Source of the DNA: Kordia algicida OT-1
GTDB lineage: Bacteria > Bacteroidota > Bacteroidia > Flavobacteriales > Flavobacteriaceae
Assembly (NCBI RefSeq): GCF_000154725.1
Contig: NZ_DS544873.1
Coordinates: forward strand, 4,375,085 to 4,439,084
Direction of reading: 5' to 3'
Length of the DNA stretch: 64,000 nt
A program made the position numbers and the translations under genes. This document shows, piece after piece, positions 55,762-64,000 of this stretch (its first letter is position 1; each line of letters opens with the position of its first letter). The notes under the pieces were generated by a model. The model was not told the DNA's origin and ran no database searches. It saw nothing but the letters and a program-made list of their open reading frames with translations.

Positions 55762-58002
55762 ATGAAAAAGATAATGAAAAAGCTATTCGCTATATTTTTA
55801 TTCATAAGCTTATTTTCTTTTCAGGAAAGTACTGCGCAAAACTCTAAAGAAGTAGAAGAAAAAGCGGCTGCCTATTTTACAGTACGCGGAGAAATTAGAG
55901 GAGAAATAAACAGAACACCTGTCGAAGATGCAACGGTTCGTGTTGTTGGAGGAGAAGTGGTCAAAACAAATGCCTTTGGTCGTTTTACCATTCGTACGCG
56001 TATTGGCGATCAATTGGTAATAGAACATCCGAGTTTTGGGAAAGAATTTCACACGGTAACAAGTGGCGAATCTATAGAAGTATTGGTCAAAGGTTATGAT
56101 GAAGAAACCGACAATCAAGACCGTAAAAAAAGTGAAAACAAACGAGAATCTGACTTAAAACAACACAAAATATTATTGGATTCTGCGGTAATGTTTAAGA
56201 AAAAAGACATCGATAAAAGTATTCAATACATTGAAAAAGCGCTTGAAAATTTATACGATAATAGAGACGAAAAACAACTGTCGGACTCGTATAGCGTTTT
56301 AGGTGATATTTATGTGTATTGGAAACAATACGATTTGGCAATTAGTAATTACGAAATCGCACTAAAAATGTACAGTACGAGTCGTTTGTGGATTTCTCTT
56401 GGATTGACACAATTGTTAAACGAACAATATCAAGAAGCGATAACTTCTTTCAATAGAATTCTACGAAATAACTTATCAAGATATCAGCAAGCTACCGTAT
56501 ATGAAGGTTTGGGTGATGCATATAATGCGTTAAAGAAATACGAAAAAGCGCTAGAGAATTATAACAAAGGCTTGGAAATTGCCAAAGAAGACTTAATTAC
56601 GCCAAAAATTACAGATTTAAACTCTAAAATTGCTGAAAATTATGCGGAAAGCGGGAAGATTCAAATTGCCAACAATTACTACAACAACTCTTTAAATCTT
56701 GCTTCTGAGCAAAACCTAAATCGTGCCATTGTAGAACAAGATCGTGTGGCAGATTTCTATAATTCTACAAATTTGTATGACAAAGAAATTGAATTACGAA
56801 AGAAGAATTTAGAAGATTTAGAAAAATCGGGCGTACAAACTCAAACGTCAAAAGGGTTTTTAAAAGATTCTGTAGTCATTAGCTCTCAGCGAATTAATTA
56901 TAAAATTGGAAATGCATTCTTGCAACAACAAAAATATGATGAAGCACTTCCGTATTTTGAAAAAAGTGCTTCAGAAGCTAACAAGAAAGAAGATTTAATT
57001 GTTCAAAAAGATGCCACTCGAAAACTATCGGAAACACTGGAGTCACTTGGAGATTTTGACGCCGCACGAAAAACTTTTGAAGAATATGTAGAGTTGGTCA
57101 ATGAATTGGTATTGCGAAAAGAACAAGAAATTTCACAAGCAAATCGCTTCCGAAAAAACATCCAAGACAACCAAATTCGGATTATGAGTTTGGAAGCCGA
57201 TCGTACCCTAGAAAATGATCGAAAAAGAATTTATATGCGTGAGCAACTTCTAATTGAAGAAAGCAACAAACGCCAACAATACACGATTTATTCGCTGATT
57301 TTTGGAATGACTTTGCTCGTCATCACGATCTATCTATTATATCGAAACAGCAAACAACAGAAATTGGCAAACAATCTATTGGCGTTAAAATCATTGCGTA
57401 CGCAGATGAATCCGCACTTTATCTTCAATGCTTTAAATTCTGTAAACAATTACATTGCGCTCAATGATGAACGAAATGCGAATCGTTATTTATCTGAATT
57501 TTCAACCTTAATGCGTTCGGTTTTGGAAAATTCGGATGAAGATTTTATTCCATTATCAAAAGAATTAGAACTGCTTGAATTGTATGTGCGATTAGAACAC
57601 ATGCGCTTTCAGGATAAATTTGACTATGAAATTAATGTTGACGAACAATTGAAAGTTTCTGAATTTCAAATTCCGCCAATGTTACTACAACCTTATATTG
57701 AAAATGCAATTTGGCACGGATTGCGTTACAAGGAAGAAAAAGGGAAACTCCGTATTTCCATTTCAGCAAAAAACGATGAAACGCTCGAAATTTGTATTGA
57801 AGATGACGGAATTGGCAGAAAACGTTCTATGGAATTAAAGACCAAAAATCAGTTGCGTCAAAAGTCAAAAGGAATGGGAAATATCAAAAAACGTATTGCT
57901 ATTTTGAACGATATGTACAAAGACAAAGTAGATGTTACCATCGCAGATGTTTCGAAAGATGGACAAGGAACCAAAGTTATATTAACGCTTAAAAAAGACT
58001 AA
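55762..58002 (+). CDS. TPR-containing LytS-type sensor histidine kinase
   Basis: A 746-residue membrane kinase: signal peptide, a carboxypeptidase-regulatory-like beta domain (about 35-105, with VRGEIRGEINRTPVEDATVRVV), a run of TPR helices (about 120-450), a coiled segment, one transmembrane helix (about 506-530), and the His_kinase core. His552 is the phospho-acceptor (QMNPHFIFNALNSVNNY), ENAIWHGL is the N-box, and EDDGIGRKRS the G-box. The frame begins at ATG 55714, but ATG 55762 gives a proper signal peptide (ATG 55774 is a third option). Its stop directly abuts the start of the regulator gene. Confidence 0.92.
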   Translation: MKKIMKKLFAIFLFISLFSFQESTAQNSKEVEEKAAAYFTVRGEIRGEINRTPVEDATVRVVGGEVVKTNAFGRFTIRTRIGDQLVIEHPSFGKEFHTVTSGESIEVLVKGYDEETDNQDRKKSENKRESDLKQHKILLDSAVMFKKKDIDKSIQYIEKALENLYDNRDEKQLSDSYSVLGDIYVYWKQYDLAISNYEIALKMYSTSRLWISLGLTQLLNEQYQEAITSFNRILRNNLSRYQQATVYEGLGDAYNALKKYEKALENYNKGLEIAKEDLITPKITDLNSKIAENYAESGKIQIANNYYNNSLNLASEQNLNRAIVEQDRVADFYNSTNLYDKEIELRKKNLEDLEKSGVQTQTSKGFLKDSVVISSQRINYKIGNAFLQQQKYDEALPYFEKSASEANKKEDLIVQKDATRKLSETLESLGDFDAARKTFEEYVELVNELVLRKEQEISQANRFRKNIQDNQIRIMSLEADRTLENDRKRIYMREQLLIEESNKRQQYTIYSLIFGMTLLVITIYLLYRNSKQQKLANNLLALKSLRTQMNPHFIFNALNSVNNYIALNDERNANRYLSEFSTLMRSVLENSDEDFIPLSKELELLELYVRLEHMRFQDKFDYEINVDEQLKVSEFQIPPMLLQPYIENAIWHGLRYKEEKGKLRISISAKNDETLEICIEDDGIGRKRSMELKTKNQLRQKSKGMGNIKKRIAILNDMYKDKVDVTIADVSKDGQGTKVILTLKKD

Positions 58003-58734
58003 ATGCAATTACAAACCATTATTGTTGAAGACGAAGAAATCAGCAGAGAAATTCTAAAAAAATACATCGCAAAATACTGTCCGAATATCAACATTGTTGG
58101 CGAAGCGGCAAATATTGATGATGCTTTAATTTTAATTAGAAACAATGAATTGGATTTGGTGTTTTTAGATGTAGAAATGCCTTTTGGAAATGCTTTTGAT
58201 TTGCTCGAAAAAGTGGGCGATCGTTCGTTTGAAACTATTTTTGTAACGGCATACGATCATTATGCGATTGAAGCCTTAAACAGTCATGCGTCATACTATT
58301 TGCTAAAACCGATTTCTATTGATGAATTGATAAAGGCAGTCGATCATGTAATTTCCATCAAAAGTAAAGAAGAACGTTTAGCAGATGATGTCATTTCTAC
58401 CAATATTGATACAATTAACGGAAAAATAACCATTCCGCAACAAGATGGTTTTCAAGTGTTAAATGTTTCCGAAATCGTGTATTGCAAAGCTGATGATAAT
58501 TATACGGAAATCTATGTAAACGATTCCAGAATTGTGGTCAGTAAAACCTTAAAGTACTTTGAAGAAGCACTGAGTCAATATCCTTTTGCACGCGTTCATA
58601 AATCATATTTAGTCAATGTCAATGCTGTGGTAAAATACAGAAAAGGGAAAGGCGGAAGTGTTGTTTTAAGCAACGGTAAAGAAGTGATGGTTTCGGCTAC
58701 GAAAAAAGCAAACTTGTTGTCGTATTTTAAATAG
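58003..58734 (+). CDS. LytTR-family response regulator
   Basis: The partner of the upstream kinase. The 243-residue protein has a receiver domain (about 4-120) with the phospho-acceptor Asp56 (DLVFLDVEMP) and KPISIDELIKAV, and a LytTR DNA-binding domain (about 145-243) with IVYCKADDNYTEIYV and FARVHKSYLVNV. The ATG follows the kinase stop without a gap, so the pair is one translational unit. Targets are not visible. Confidence 0.94.
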   Translation: MQLQTIIVEDEEISREILKKYIAKYCPNINIVGEAANIDDALILIRNNELDLVFLDVEMPFGNAFDLLEKVGDRSFETIFVTAYDHYAIEALNSHASYYLLKPISIDELIKAVDHVISIKSKEERLADDVISTNIDTINGKITIPQQDGFQVLNVSEIVYCKADDNYTEIYVNDSRIVVSKTLKYFEEALSQYPFARVHKSYLVNVNAVVKYRKGKGGSVVLSNGKEVMVSATKKANLLSYFK

Positions 58735-58781
58735 ATGGAAATTGAACTTGAATTTGAATTTGAAGTTGAAAACGTTTGAAA

Positions 58782-58814
58782 CGTCCTTGCGAGGAAGCAT
58801 GACGAAGCAATCTG
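58782..58814. repeat. Dispersed repeat of the TTGCGAGGAAG...GAAGCAATCTG type
   Basis: The words CTTGCGAGGAAGCATGACG and GACGAAGCAATCTG occur together in the gap before the gamma-carbonic anhydrase gene. A close form (CGTCATTGCGAGGAACGAAGC...) is familiar to me as an intergenic repeat in Bacteroidetes. Single copy here. Confidence 0.45.
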
Positions 58815-58852
58815 TTTCTAATAAAACTGAACTTGAAAATATTTGATACCTT

Positions 58853-58908
58853 AAAACCCAAAACCCAAAACCCAAAACCCAAAACCCAAAACCCAAAACC
58901 CAAAACCC
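58853..58908 (+). repeat. Heptamer microsatellite AAAACCC x8 abutting a start codon
   Basis: Eight uninterrupted AAAACCC units end at 58908; the ATG of the gamma-carbonic anhydrase gene starts at 58909. The first codons (ATA AAA CCC) continue the theme. No Shine-Dalgarno-like sequence fits before the ATG, and the array replaces the normal ribosome-binding region. Units of this kind can gain or lose copies by slippage. Confidence 0.9.
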
Positions 58909-59421
58909 ATGATAAAACCCGTAAACGGAAAACATCCACAAATAGGAAATGATTGTTTTATTGCCGAAAATGCTACGATAGTTGGCGAAGTTACCATGGG
59001 AAATCAATGTAGTATTTGGTTCAATGCCGTATTGCGTGGCGATGTACATTTTATCAAAATGGGCGATAAAGTAAACGTGCAAGATGGCGCTGTCATTCAC
59101 GCAACCTATCAAAAATCACCAACAACCATTGGAAACAATGTTTCTATCGGACATAACGCAATTGTACACGGTTGCACGATTCACGATAATGTATTAATCG
59201 GAATGGGAAGTATTGTGATGGACGATTGTGTTGTAGAAAGTAATAGTATTATTGCGGCGGGCGCAGTTGTAACTAAAAATACGCATATCAAATCAGGAAG
59301 TATTTATGCAGGCGTTCCTGCGAAAAAGGTAAAAGATATTAGTGACGAACTCATCTCAGGAGAAATCAATCGTATTGCAGATAATTATGTGGAATATTCG
59401 AGTTGGTTTAAGAAGGAATGA
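58909..59421 (+). CDS. Gamma-class carbonic anhydrase family protein
   Basis: A left-handed beta-helix trimer that hydrates CO2 in characterised members. The 170-residue protein shows hexapeptide turns throughout (ENATIVGEVTM, NNVSIGHNAIVHGCTIHDNVLIGMG) and candidate zinc ligands His64, His82 and His87. The fold is certain; activity is not proven in this short YrdA/PaaY-like type. The start lies directly after the AAAACCC array. Confidence 0.9.
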   Translation: MIKPVNGKHPQIGNDCFIAENATIVGEVTMGNQCSIWFNAVLRGDVHFIKMGDKVNVQDGAVIHATYQKSPTTIGNNVSIGHNAIVHGCTIHDNVLIGMGSIVMDDCVVESNSIIAAGAVVTKNTHIKSGSIYAGVPAKKVKDISDELISGEINRIADNYVEYSSWFKKE

Positions 59422-59539
59422 ATTAGGTGTTGGGGATTTGGAATTAGGTATTAGTATTTTCAAAGGAAACTCATTACTTCTGTAGTAGATTTCGATACAA
59501 TTTTCTTCATTTTATTTCGAAAATCACTCAATCAGACGG

Positions 59540-60255
59540 TTTTGAATACAAAGAGAATCAGGATGTTTCTTATAAGATTTTACGTCAAAAAAACATCCGA
59601 GTAAGCATCTAAAAGCGAAGCGATCTAACATCTAACAGCGCCAGCGGTCTATAAGCAAAGCGATCTAACATCAAAGCGATCTCAAAAAAGAATCAAGACT
59701 TTTAGAGCCAAGAATCAGGAATCAGGATGTTTCCAAGATAATTTCTGCATAAATAGAAACTTAAAGTATTTCAAGGTTCGTTCTTAATGACAAAGTGTAA
59801 TAAATAGGAGCTGCGTCAAACTGAACTTGATTCAGTTTCTCAAAAGAGTAGCATCAATTTTTACGTCAAAAAAACATCCGAGTAAGCATCTAAAAGCGAA
59901 GCGATCTAACAGCAAAGCGATCTCAAAAAAGAATTAAGACTTTTAGAATCAAGAATCAAGAATCAGGAATCAGGAATCAGGATGTTGCTCACAAGATTAG
60001 CGGCAATTTTAACATCAAAAAAACATTCGAGTAAGCATCTAAAAGCGCAGCGATCTAACATCTAACAGCGCCAGCGGTCTATAAGCAAAGCGATCTAACA
60101 TCAAAGCGATCTCAAAAAAGAATTAAGACTTTTAGAATCAAGAATCAGGAATCAGGATGTTGCTCACAAGAGTAGCGGCAATTTTAATATCAAAAAAACA
60201 TTCGAGTAAGCATCTAAAAGCGAAGCGATCTAACATCTAACAGCAAAGCGGTCTA
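59540..60255. repeat. Degenerate tandem array in the gamma-CA/murI gap
   Basis: The 837-bp gap between convergent genes is mostly a repeat array. At least four partly deleted copies of one unit can be recognised by AAACATTCGA/AAACATCCGA at 59591, 59872, 60021 and 60196, spaced 281, 149 and 175 bases. Each unit has a leader with GTAAGCATCTAAAAGCG, an AGCGAAGCGATCTAAC mini-repeat, CAAAGCGATCTC, a run of AATCAAG/AATCAGG heptamers, and GGATGTTGCTCACAAG. Copy 2 lacks the middle section present in copies 1 and 3. No reading frame of note. Confidence 0.85.
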
Positions 60256-60258
60256 GTA

Positions 60259-61038
60259 TCAAAAGTCCAAAGCTTCCACAGAAAAATCATGCTTCAAAAT
60301 ATGCTGTAAAATTTCAGGATTTCCGTTACTATAAAAAATACAATTGCCGCGAGTTTCTTCTTGCGTAGACAAGTCATGTTTTGCCAAAATAGCTTCTGTT
60401 TGTCTTGCAACTGCAATTCCAGAATCAATAATCTTTACATGTTTCGGTAAGAAGCTTTGCAACTTCGGAATTAAATACGGATAATGACTGCAACCCAATA
60501 CCAAATAATCAATATTTGCATGCAACATTGGTGTCAAATATAATTTTAAAAGTTTTTCCATTTCTGGACTTTCAATCTTTCCATTTTCAATCAACGGCAC
60601 CAAACCTTCGCCAACTTGTTCAATGATTTGTACGCCGTTTGCATACAAATCAGAGGTTTTGTGAAACAATTCGCTTGACAATGTACCTTTTGTCGCCAAA
60701 ATGCCAATCGTTCCAGATTTCGTCTGCAAAGCCGCAGGTTTAATCGCAGGTTCAATTCCGATAAACGGAACATCATAATTTTTTCGCAGATGACGAATGG
60801 CATTTGTAGTAGCAGTATTGCAAGCCACTACGATCATTTTGCAACCCTTTTTCAGTAATAATTCGGTATTTTTTACGCTGAGGTCAATAATTTTTTCTTT
60901 TCCTTTTGGTCCGTACGGTGCATTTTTGCTATCCGCTAAATAAATGGTGTGTTCGCTAGGCAAGCGTTTGTGAATTTCTCGCCAAATAGAAGTGCCGCCA
61001 ACACCAGAATCGAAAATACCAATCGGGGAATTGCTCAT
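60259..61038 (-). CDS. murI: Glutamate racemase
   Basis: Converts L- to D-glutamate for peptidoglycan. The 259-residue protein has the family start IGIFDSGVGGTSIWREI, the catalytic Cys73 (VACNTATTNA) and Cys183 (LGCSHYPYL), and PYGPKGKEKI near 41. The mini-repeat array ends immediately after its stop codon. Confidence 0.95.
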   Translation of the reverse strand: MSNSPIGIFDSGVGGTSIWREIHKRLPSEHTIYLADSKNAPYGPKGKEKIIDLSVKNTELLLKKGCKMIVVACNTATTNAIRHLRKNYDVPFIGIEPAIKPAALQTKSGTIGILATKGTLSSELFHKTSDLYANGVQIIEQVGEGLVPLIENGKIESPEMEKLLKLYLTPMLHANIDYLVLGCSHYPYLIPKLQSFLPKHVKIIDSGIAVARQTEAILAKHDLSTQEETRGNCIFYSNGNPEILQHILKHDFSVEALDF

Positions 61039-61123
61039 AATGGTAAAAATAAGTAAAAAAATAGCGTCTTCTAAATGATTTGATCTCAGAGCGGAATTTT
61101 TTATAAAAAGACAGTGTTTCTCT

Positions 61124-61172
61124 CAAAAAAATAATCCGTTTTCAAAAACTGTAAAAGCTTTTAAAAACGGAT
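61124..61172 (-). terminator. Terminator of the TonB-plug protein gene
   Basis: ATCCGTTTT (61134-61142) pairs with AAAACGGAT (61164-61172). Inside lies a second small palindrome, TAAAAGCTTTTA. On the minus strand a T-run follows at the 61124 end, downstream of the gene's stop. Confidence 0.75.
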
Positions 61173-61194
61173 CAATCAATAGTGTGTTTATGTA

Positions 61195-63561
61195 TTAACG
61201 AACTTGAAGTGTTCTTTGCTCAGAAATCAAATCACCATCTTCTGAAATTCCCTCAATAAATAAGGTAATGTTTTCAGCGTTGGTATCGTAAATTTTGAAA
61301 TCTGTCGCTTGTGCAGTTTCCAATTTCAATTCTGGAATCCAAGAAATTACACCATATTCTTTGTAGCCTTGATTGTTAAAAGAACTGTAATTTGGCGAAT
61401 AATATTCTTTTGGAGCTTTAAATGCATACGGCGCAGTAGAAGCAATGTACATTTTCTCCGAAGGATTGTTTTTGAATAATGGCGATCTGCGTGTGATGAT
61501 TTTAATTACGCCACCACCAAATCGTGTTGCGTTTACAACTTCACCTGCTACCGATTTGTCAATGATGATTTTTTCAACATTCGCTAACGAAAAACTGCTT
61601 AAAATATCGAAAGTAGACAATCGCACGCCATCCAAATATACCAACGGTCTTGCAAAAACGGTTCTGTCTCTACCATTACTACGTCCTGGCGTTGTGATAA
61701 GTACTTCTCCTAGTCGTTCTGTAACGTAGAAACCGTTGAAGCGTAAAAACTGCGGAATGTCATAAAAGCGGTGATAATCTTCCACGGAGATTTCCTTAAC
61801 GCGTCCATTTACCGAAATTTCATCTCTATATTCTCTTTTCTTCTTCATTTTTAACGCTACAGGATCTAATTGCTCTGTTTTGTTATAATAGAAATCTGCT
61901 GGCAATGAAAAACTTACTTTTTCAGTATCTGTCAACGTAGAGTTTTCTAAAATCATTTCAGAAATTTGATCTGCTTTGTCGTTTACGTTAAAGCGCAAAT
62001 ACATGCTTGGTTTTTTGAAGTTTCCTTTTTTATCGGCATACGAGAAACGAATTTCTTCACCTTCTTCCAAGAAGAAATTATCCAATCTAAATTCTTGATT
62101 TTCGTCTAATTCAATAAATCTAGGTTTGTGATTTTTTGTTCCGTACAAAAAGATACTTTTAATGCCTTCGTTTGGTTTGTTGACACGTCCTGTGATCGAA
62201 ATTCCGTTTTCAAAACGATTTAAAGCATTTGGTTTTTCTTCAAAAATATCATTCCAATCGTAACGACTCCAACCTTGTGTTAATAATAAAATATCCAATT
62301 CGTATTTTTTCTTTCTGTCCATGTTTCGGAAGTAATATTGCGGATTTTCCACATAACCACGCACATGAGGCTTTAGGTAAAAGTTAGAAAGAATGTTGTG
62401 TTCAGGATTGTAACTTTTGGTCGTTTCTGGCAATATCGAAATACTTACGTTGGCATCTTTTTGCAACGCTAATTCGTCAATAGAAAGTACTAAGGAATCT
62501 TTCACTTTCGTGAGATGTGACACTTTGATGTCTGATTTTTTTACAAAATAATCATTGAAGAATAAACGCTCTAAAATAGGATTGTCGTTATGATCGAAAA
62601 CAGTTACGGTATTGACACCTTTAAATAAATCTTTCTTAGGAACGCTAATGGTTTTTTCAGTTCCGTCAAACGTAAGATTGATTGTTTTTAGGTTTCCACT
62701 TTGATGCACCAAAACTTTGTATTGTTTCGTTGGATTGTATGCAAGTGTTTCTTCATTTGTGCTAAAATTGATGATAATTTTATCTTCAAACGGATTGTTT
62801 AAAATCATGGAAACACCTTTTTGGTCTGCTTTTGGCAACGTTTCTGTGATTGTCGTCCCGTTTTCTAGCTTAATTTCAGCAGTATATTGAATATTCTGTT
62901 TTGGTTGAAATAAAAATTTCCCCATTCCAAGCGTGTTGCTTTCAAAAGAAGCGACTTGATTTTGATATTCATCATACACAATTCCAGAAACGGCAACACC
63001 TTTTCCGTTCATATCAATTACTTTAAAACCAACATTGCTCAAGGTGTTGGCAACAATATGTCCACCTTCTGGTAAAAACTGAAAATCGAATGATTCTGTA
63101 GTTTCTACAAAAGAGTCAGGCGTTTTTTTATCGGTAATAATTTCAATTTTTTGGACATACGCATCACTTTCTTTAAAGTTTTTCATCCAGTTGGTCTCTG
63201 CTTTGATGAAATACGTTCCAGCCGTAAAAGTAGAATCAACGGCAAAATTTCCTTTCGTAATTCCGTTGTTGGCTTTAAATAATGCTTTTTTAATTTGATT
63301 TCCTTCTGCATCATAAATACCAACATTGATATTTGTAGTTGCTTTTGAAGTCAGCTGATTTTTTTGATCGTAGGTATACCCTTTGAACCAAATTTCTTCA
63401 CCAGCTAGATAGCTCGTTTTGTTTAAATGTAAATACACGGATTCTCTTGGTAACTTAAAGTATGCTGCGTATTCGTCTTCAACAGTTTGTGGCTGTTGCG
63501 CGTTGACGCTGAATACAATAGAGAACGTAATGAGTAGTAAAAACAGATGTTTTTTTTTCAT
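61195..63561 (-). CDS. Large exported protein with MG2-like and TonB-plug-like domains
   Basis: A 788-residue protein with a signal peptide (about 1-22, ending VNAQ). The N-terminal part (about 35-140) resembles an MG2/alpha-2-macroglobulin-type domain: SVYLHLNKTSYLAGEEIWFKGY, and TAGTYFIKAETNW. A long beta-rich middle follows, then a TonB-receptor plug-like stretch near 650-705 (PLVYLDGVRLSTFDI, NVEKIIIDKSVAG, GGGVIKIITRR). No full receptor barrel follows. The frame is open to 63603, but ATG 63561 gives a clean signal peptide. Such proteins are common in Bacteroidetes; their substrate is unknown. Confidence 0.85.
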   Translation of the reverse strand: MKKKHLFLLLITFSIVFSVNAQQPQTVEDEYAAYFKLPRESVYLHLNKTSYLAGEEIWFKGYTYDQKNQLTSKATTNINVGIYDAEGNQIKKALFKANNGITKGNFAVDSTFTAGTYFIKAETNWMKNFKESDAYVQKIEIITDKKTPDSFVETTESFDFQFLPEGGHIVANTLSNVGFKVIDMNGKGVAVSGIVYDEYQNQVASFESNTLGMGKFLFQPKQNIQYTAEIKLENGTTITETLPKADQKGVSMILNNPFEDKIIINFSTNEETLAYNPTKQYKVLVHQSGNLKTINLTFDGTEKTISVPKKDLFKGVNTVTVFDHNDNPILERLFFNDYFVKKSDIKVSHLTKVKDSLVLSIDELALQKDANVSISILPETTKSYNPEHNILSNFYLKPHVRGYVENPQYYFRNMDRKKKYELDILLLTQGWSRYDWNDIFEEKPNALNRFENGISITGRVNKPNEGIKSIFLYGTKNHKPRFIELDENQEFRLDNFFLEEGEEIRFSYADKKGNFKKPSMYLRFNVNDKADQISEMILENSTLTDTEKVSFSLPADFYYNKTEQLDPVALKMKKKREYRDEISVNGRVKEISVEDYHRFYDIPQFLRFNGFYVTERLGEVLITTPGRSNGRDRTVFARPLVYLDGVRLSTFDILSSFSLANVEKIIIDKSVAGEVVNATRFGGGVIKIITRRSPLFKNNPSEKMYIASTAPYAFKAPKEYYSPNYSSFNNQGYKEYGVISWIPELKLETAQATDFKIYDTNAENITLFIEGISEDGDLISEQRTLQVR

Positions 63562-63622
63562 AGTGTTTCGGTTTTTGTTAATATTCTTTATGAAAAGTGT
63601 CACAAAAACTGTGCTAAAACGA

Positions 63623-63656
63623 AAAAACTTCGAAAGTTCATACTTTCGAAGTTTTT
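63623..63656 (-). terminator. Terminator of groL
   Basis: AAAAACTTCGAAAGT pairs with ACTTTCGAAGTTTTT around a four-base loop, just beyond the groL stop on the minus strand. Confidence 0.9.
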
Positions 63657-63682
63657 ATAATACTCATAAATATTTCTTATGC

Positions 63683-64000
63683 TTACATCATTCCAGGCAT
63701 TCCTCCGCCCATTGGTGGCATACCGCCTCCAGCAGGAGCTTCCTCTTTGATGTCGATCAACGCACATTCTGTAGTTAAGATCATTCCAGATACAGAAGCA
63801 GCATTTTCTAGTGCAATACGTGTTACTTTTTTAGGATCGATGATTCCTGCTTTTAACATATCAACGTATTCGTCTGTTTTTGCATTGTATCCGAAGTCTT
63901 TTTCGCCTTCCATTACTTTTGAAACGACAACGCTTCCTTCGCCACCTGCGTTTGAAACAATGGTACGCAATGGTTCTTCAATAGCACGCGCAATAATTTT
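63683..64000 (-). CDS. groL: Chaperonin GroEL (3' part)
   Basis: The C-terminal 105 residues of the 60-kDa chaperonin. The frame runs off the right edge of the window, so the 5' part is missing. Landmarks: [20 protein letters not shown], the equatorial-domain phrase [19 protein letters not shown], and the flexible Gly/Met-rich tail ending GGMPGMM. A start near 63970 would be an internal Leu codon and is not real. Confidence 0.97.
   Translation of the reverse strand, partial: KIIARAIEEPLRTIVSNAGGEGSVVVSKVMEGEKDFGYNAKTDEYVDMLKAGIIDPKKVTRIALENAASVSGMILTTECALIDIKEEAPAGGGMPPMGGGMPGMM

Noticed and set aside
58666-59112. Minus-strand reading frames with repeated GFWVLGF units
   Set aside because: They are translations of the AAAACCC array on the opposite strand and run against the gamma-carbonic anhydrase gene; no start signal or family match.
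59540-60255. Possible CRISPR array
   Set aside because: Unit spacing is irregular (281, 149, 175), the spacers are themselves repeats, and no cas gene is present.
1-64000. tRNA, rRNA, insertion sequence or prophage genes
   Set aside because: No cloverleaf, rRNA landmark, transposase, integrase or phage structural gene was recognised on either strand.

Overview
This AT-rich window comes from a gliding-type marine or aquatic member of the Bacteroidetes, almost certainly family Flavobacteriaceae. A Kordia-like genome is my best guess, but the sequence does not prove the genus. The placement rests on SprA (type IX secretion and gliding), RemB, a PorP/SprF-family protein, an alternative complex III (ActA-F) upstream of caa3/aa3-type oxidase genes, a very long K/E-rich IF-2, and promoters of the Bacteroidetes form TTG-N20-TAnnTTTG. 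I see no phage, transposase, CRISPR array, rRNA or tRNA. Nearly all of the window is chromosomal core sequence.

Layout. 1-3.9 kb: 3' end of nusA, infB, and a convergent SPOR-domain gene. 4.1-15.5 kb: an eight-gene respiratory operon, actABCDEF-coxBA, carrying electrons from menaquinol through multihaem/Fe-S complex III to cytochrome oxidase. 15.6-22.9 kb: ruvB, a cytochrome P450, queG, an orphan membrane protein, maeB and ruvA. 22.9-30.1 kb: sprA, the giant outer-membrane translocon of type IX secretion. 30.2-35.2 kb: gcvH, a VanZ-like gene, two TonB paralogues, a decayed third TonB start, and remB. 35.3-42.1 kb: a small membrane protein, a metallo-beta-lactamase-fold hydrolase, then the second oxidase cluster (cyoE, two subunit III genes, subunit IV) followed by a maturation set (a Cys-less SCO-like protein, SCO, DUF420, a small CxxC membrane protein). 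42.2-48.1 kb: a MacAB/TolC-like efflux operon. 48.1-64 kb: tsaB, mscS, DUF1304, dodecin, nfu, PorP/SprF-family, vWA lipoprotein, SIMPL protein, a LytS/LytTR-type two-component pair, gamma-carbonic anhydrase, murI, a TonB-plug/MG2-like surface protein, and the 3' end of groL.

How it works together. The two respiratory clusters, about 21 kb apart, encode complementary parts of one chain: ActA-F, CoxB and CoxA from the first, and haem O synthase, CoxIII, CoxIV and copper-insertion factors from the second. SprA, RemB, the PorP-like protein, the TonB paralogues and the TonB-plug protein form a cell-envelope theme.

Nothing here looks like a complete undescribed defence or mobile system. The best leads are smaller. 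(1) An orphan membrane protein at 19.2 kb keeps the C-terminal F-E-K/R-x8-H-R-D-Y-L-P signature of ActC. (2) A SCO-like protein has lost its copper ligands and sits directly before the intact SCO. (3) A 77-residue CxxC membrane protein is translationally coupled to the oxidase-maturation genes. (4) A third TonB gene has decayed to its cytoplasmic tail. (5) Eight AAAACCC heptamers run directly into the gamma-carbonic anhydrase start codon. (6) A mini-repeat family fills three convergent intergenic gaps.
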